Shown here in pieces: positions 62,559 through 64,000 of a stretch of 64,000 bases of DNA. Within the stretch, counting starts at the first letter, position 1. Every line of letters starts with the position of its first letter. Both the position numbers and the translations under genes were made by a program. This DNA comes from Aromatoleum aromaticum EbN1 (GTDB lineage Bacteria; Pseudomonadota; Gammaproteobacteria; Burkholderiales; Rhodocyclaceae): positions 2,914,001 to 2,978,000 of the forward strand of contig NC_006513.1 of assembly GCF_000025965.1 (NCBI RefSeq), in the 5' to 3' direction. The notes under the pieces are model-generated. The model saw nothing but the letters and a program-made list of their open reading frames with translations, had not been told where the DNA came from and did not search any database.

Positions 62559-64000
62559 ATGGGATGGAATCGCAAGGTCCTGCGGGTGAACCTCGCCGAA
62601 GGCACGTGCACGCCTGAGCCGCTGAACATGCAGTGGGCCGACGAATACCTCGGGTCGCGCGGTCTGGCAACGAAATACCTCGTCTCCGAAACCGATCCGA
62701 AAGTCGATCCGTTGTCGCCCGACAACAAGATGATCATGGCGACCGGCCCCTTGACCGGCACGATGGCCTCGACCGGCGGGCGCTACACGGTAGTCACGAA
62801 AGGACCGCTGACCGGCGCGATCGCCTGTTCGAACTCGGGCGGTTTCTTCGGCGCCGAGATGAAGTTCGCCGGCTGGGACATGGTGATCTTCGAAGGCCGC
62901 TCGCCGACGCCGGTGTACCTCTTCATCGAGAACGAGCGCGCCGAACTGCGCGATGCATCGTACCTGTGGGGCAGGAGCTGCTGGGAGACCGAGGAGAGCA
63001 TCCGCGCGCAGCACCAGGACCCGCTGATCCGCGTATCGTCGATCGGTCGCGCGGGCGAGAACCAGGTGATGTTCGCGTGCATCGTCAATGACCTCCACCG
63101 CGCGGCGGGGCGTTCGGGCGTCGGGGCGGTGATGGGTTCGAAGAACCTCAAGGCGGTCGCGATCCGTGGCACGAAAGGTGTTTCGGGCATCCGCGACTTT
63201 CCCGGGTTCGTCAGGGCGACGAGCGAGGCGAAGAAAGTGCTCGCCGGCAACCCGGTGACGAGCGAGGGCCTGCCGAAATTCGGCACCCAGGTGCTGATGA
63301 ACGTCATCAACGAGATGGGCGCGCTGCCGACGCGCAACCATCGCGACGTGCAGTTCGAGGACGCGTCGAAGATCTCGGCCGAGGCGATGCACGAAAAGCG
63401 CCCGAGCGACGGCAAGCCGCAGCTCGTGACGAACGCCGCATGCTTCGGCTGCACGATCGCGTGCGGCCGCATCTCGGCAATCGACAAGACGCACTTCACG
63501 GTAAAGAACAACCCGAAATACTGGGGTGCATCCGGCGGGCTCGAATACGAGGCGGCGTGGGCGCTCGGTGCGGCGAACGGGGTCGGTGACCTCGAAGCGC
63601 TGCAGTACGCGAACCTGCTGTGCAACGAGCAGGGCATGGACCCGATCTCGTTCGGCGCGACGGTCGGCGCGGCGATGGAGCTGTACGAGACGGGCGTGCT
63701 GACGAAGGAGAGAATCGGCCTCGACGCGCCGTTCGGCTCGGCCGATGCGCTCGCGAAGCTCGCCGAGATGACCGCGACCGGCGAAGGTTTCGGCAAGGAG
63801 ATCGGCCTCGGCTCGAAGCGCCTGTGCGAGAAATACGGTCACCCCGAGCTGTCGATGAGCGTCAAGGGCCAGGAATTCCCCGCCTACGACTCGCGCGGCA
63901 TCCAGGGCATGGGCCTCGCGTACGCGACGTCGAACCGCGGCGCGTGCCACCTGCGCGGCTACACGGTCGCCTCCGAAGTGCTCGGCGTGCCGGTCAAGAC
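62559..64000 (+). CDS. aorB: Tungsten-dependent aldehyde:ferredoxin oxidoreductase large subunit, truncated by window end
   Basis: 480 codons visible, open at the window end (family length about 615). It begins MGWNRKVLRVNLAEGTCTPE at the ATG at 62559 after GAGAGGAGCGGAC. N-terminal AOR domain: GSRGLATKYL, MATGPLTGTMASTGGRY, SNSGGFFGAEMKFAGWD, VSSIGRAGENQVMFACIVND, RAAGRSGVGAVMGSKNLKAV. Cluster motif CFGCTIACGR near residue 290 (CxxCxxxC), then YEAAWALGAANGVGDLEAL and VKGQEFPAYDSRGIQGMGLA. It oxidises aldehydes to acids at a W-bis-tungstopterin centre. Confidence 0.95.
   Translation, partial: MGWNRKVLRVNLAEGTCTPEPLNMQWADEYLGSRGLATKYLVSETDPKVDPLSPDNKMIMATGPLTGTMASTGGRYTVVTKGPLTGAIACSNSGGFFGAEMKFAGWDMVIFEGRSPTPVYLFIENERAELRDASYLWGRSCWETEESIRAQHQDPLIRVSSIGRAGENQVMFACIVNDLHRAAGRSGVGAVMGSKNLKAVAIRGTKGVSGIRDFPGFVRATSEAKKVLAGNPVTSEGLPKFGTQVLMNVINEMGALPTRNHRDVQFEDASKISAEAMHEKRPSDGKPQLVTNAACFGCTIACGRISAIDKTHFTVKNNPKYWGASGGLEYEAAWALGAANGVGDLEALQYANLLCNEQGMDPISFGATVGAAMELYETGVLTKERIGLDAPFGSADALAKLAEMTATGEGFGKEIGLGSKRLCEKYGHPELSMSVKGQEFPAYDSRGIQGMGLAYATSNRGACHLRGYTVASEVLGVPVK

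Noticed and set aside
1-64000. CRISPR arrays or rRNA genes
   Set aside because: No regularly spaced direct repeats of CRISPR size and no rRNA sequence were seen; the only RNA genes noted are tRNA-Val and the group II intron.

Overview
The window is GC-rich bacterial chromosome with dense coding and short intergenic gaps. Gene content points to a denitrifying, aromatic-degrading betaproteobacterium of the Rhodocyclales, most like Aromatoleum/Azoarcus. The signs are a tungsten aldehyde oxidoreductase operon (aorA-aorB), an AAHS-type aromatic acid transporter, a TRAP solute-binding protein and betaproteobacterial housekeeping clusters. The genus is an inference from gene content; no 16S gene is present.

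Layout: 1-8976 (minus) is a type II secretion operon in the order gspC-D-E-F-G-H-I-J-K-L, cut off inside gspL by the window edge. 9057-10583 is an iron locus: an Fe(3+) substrate-binding protein diverges from a DUF2325 protein across a Fur-box-like intergenic region. 10597-11804 holds an exported NlpC/P60 hydrolase coupled to a DnaQ-like exonuclease that has lost two catalytic aspartates.

11820-19906 is an island of about 8 kb of nested mobile DNA, flanked by near-identical direct repeats (76 and 82 bp) that carry the start of the exonuclease gene and the end of the DUF294 gene. It holds IS21 debris, a frameshifted IS5-type element, an exported DUF5648 protein, and an ISAs1-type element. The ISAs1 transposase gene is split by a group II intron, and the intron is itself split by an IS3-family element. 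The intron reverse transcriptase is broken by a 118-bp tandem duplication that includes its catalytic YADD motif.

19970-34326 is mostly housekeeping: a cNMP/CBS/nucleotidyltransferase signalling protein, PIN-PhoH ATPase, Bcp peroxiredoxin, a Mth938-like protein, alaA-hom-thrC (alanine/threonine metabolism), an aldehyde dehydrogenase, nadC, an EamA exporter and the NAD(P)HX repair enzyme nnr. 34482-39259 is the stress operon prkA-yeaH-spoVR. 39610-45375 is the proteostasis cluster tig-clpP-clpX-lon, followed by tRNA-Val(UAC).

45900-53862 holds a ferric-reductase-like membrane flavoprotein with two small upstream genes, a striking single-chain fusion of a cyclic-nucleotide-binding domain, acetate kinase and a PduL phosphotransacylase, DUF937 and DUF3617 proteins, and a SUV3-like RNA helicase. 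54148-57149 carries an AAHS transporter, a decayed iron-sulfur-protein pseudogene and a TRAP solute-binding protein. 57332-61493 is an arsenic resistance operon arsR-arsC-arsD-arsA-acr3. The window ends in a small lipoprotein gene and the start of the aor operon, truncated inside aorB.
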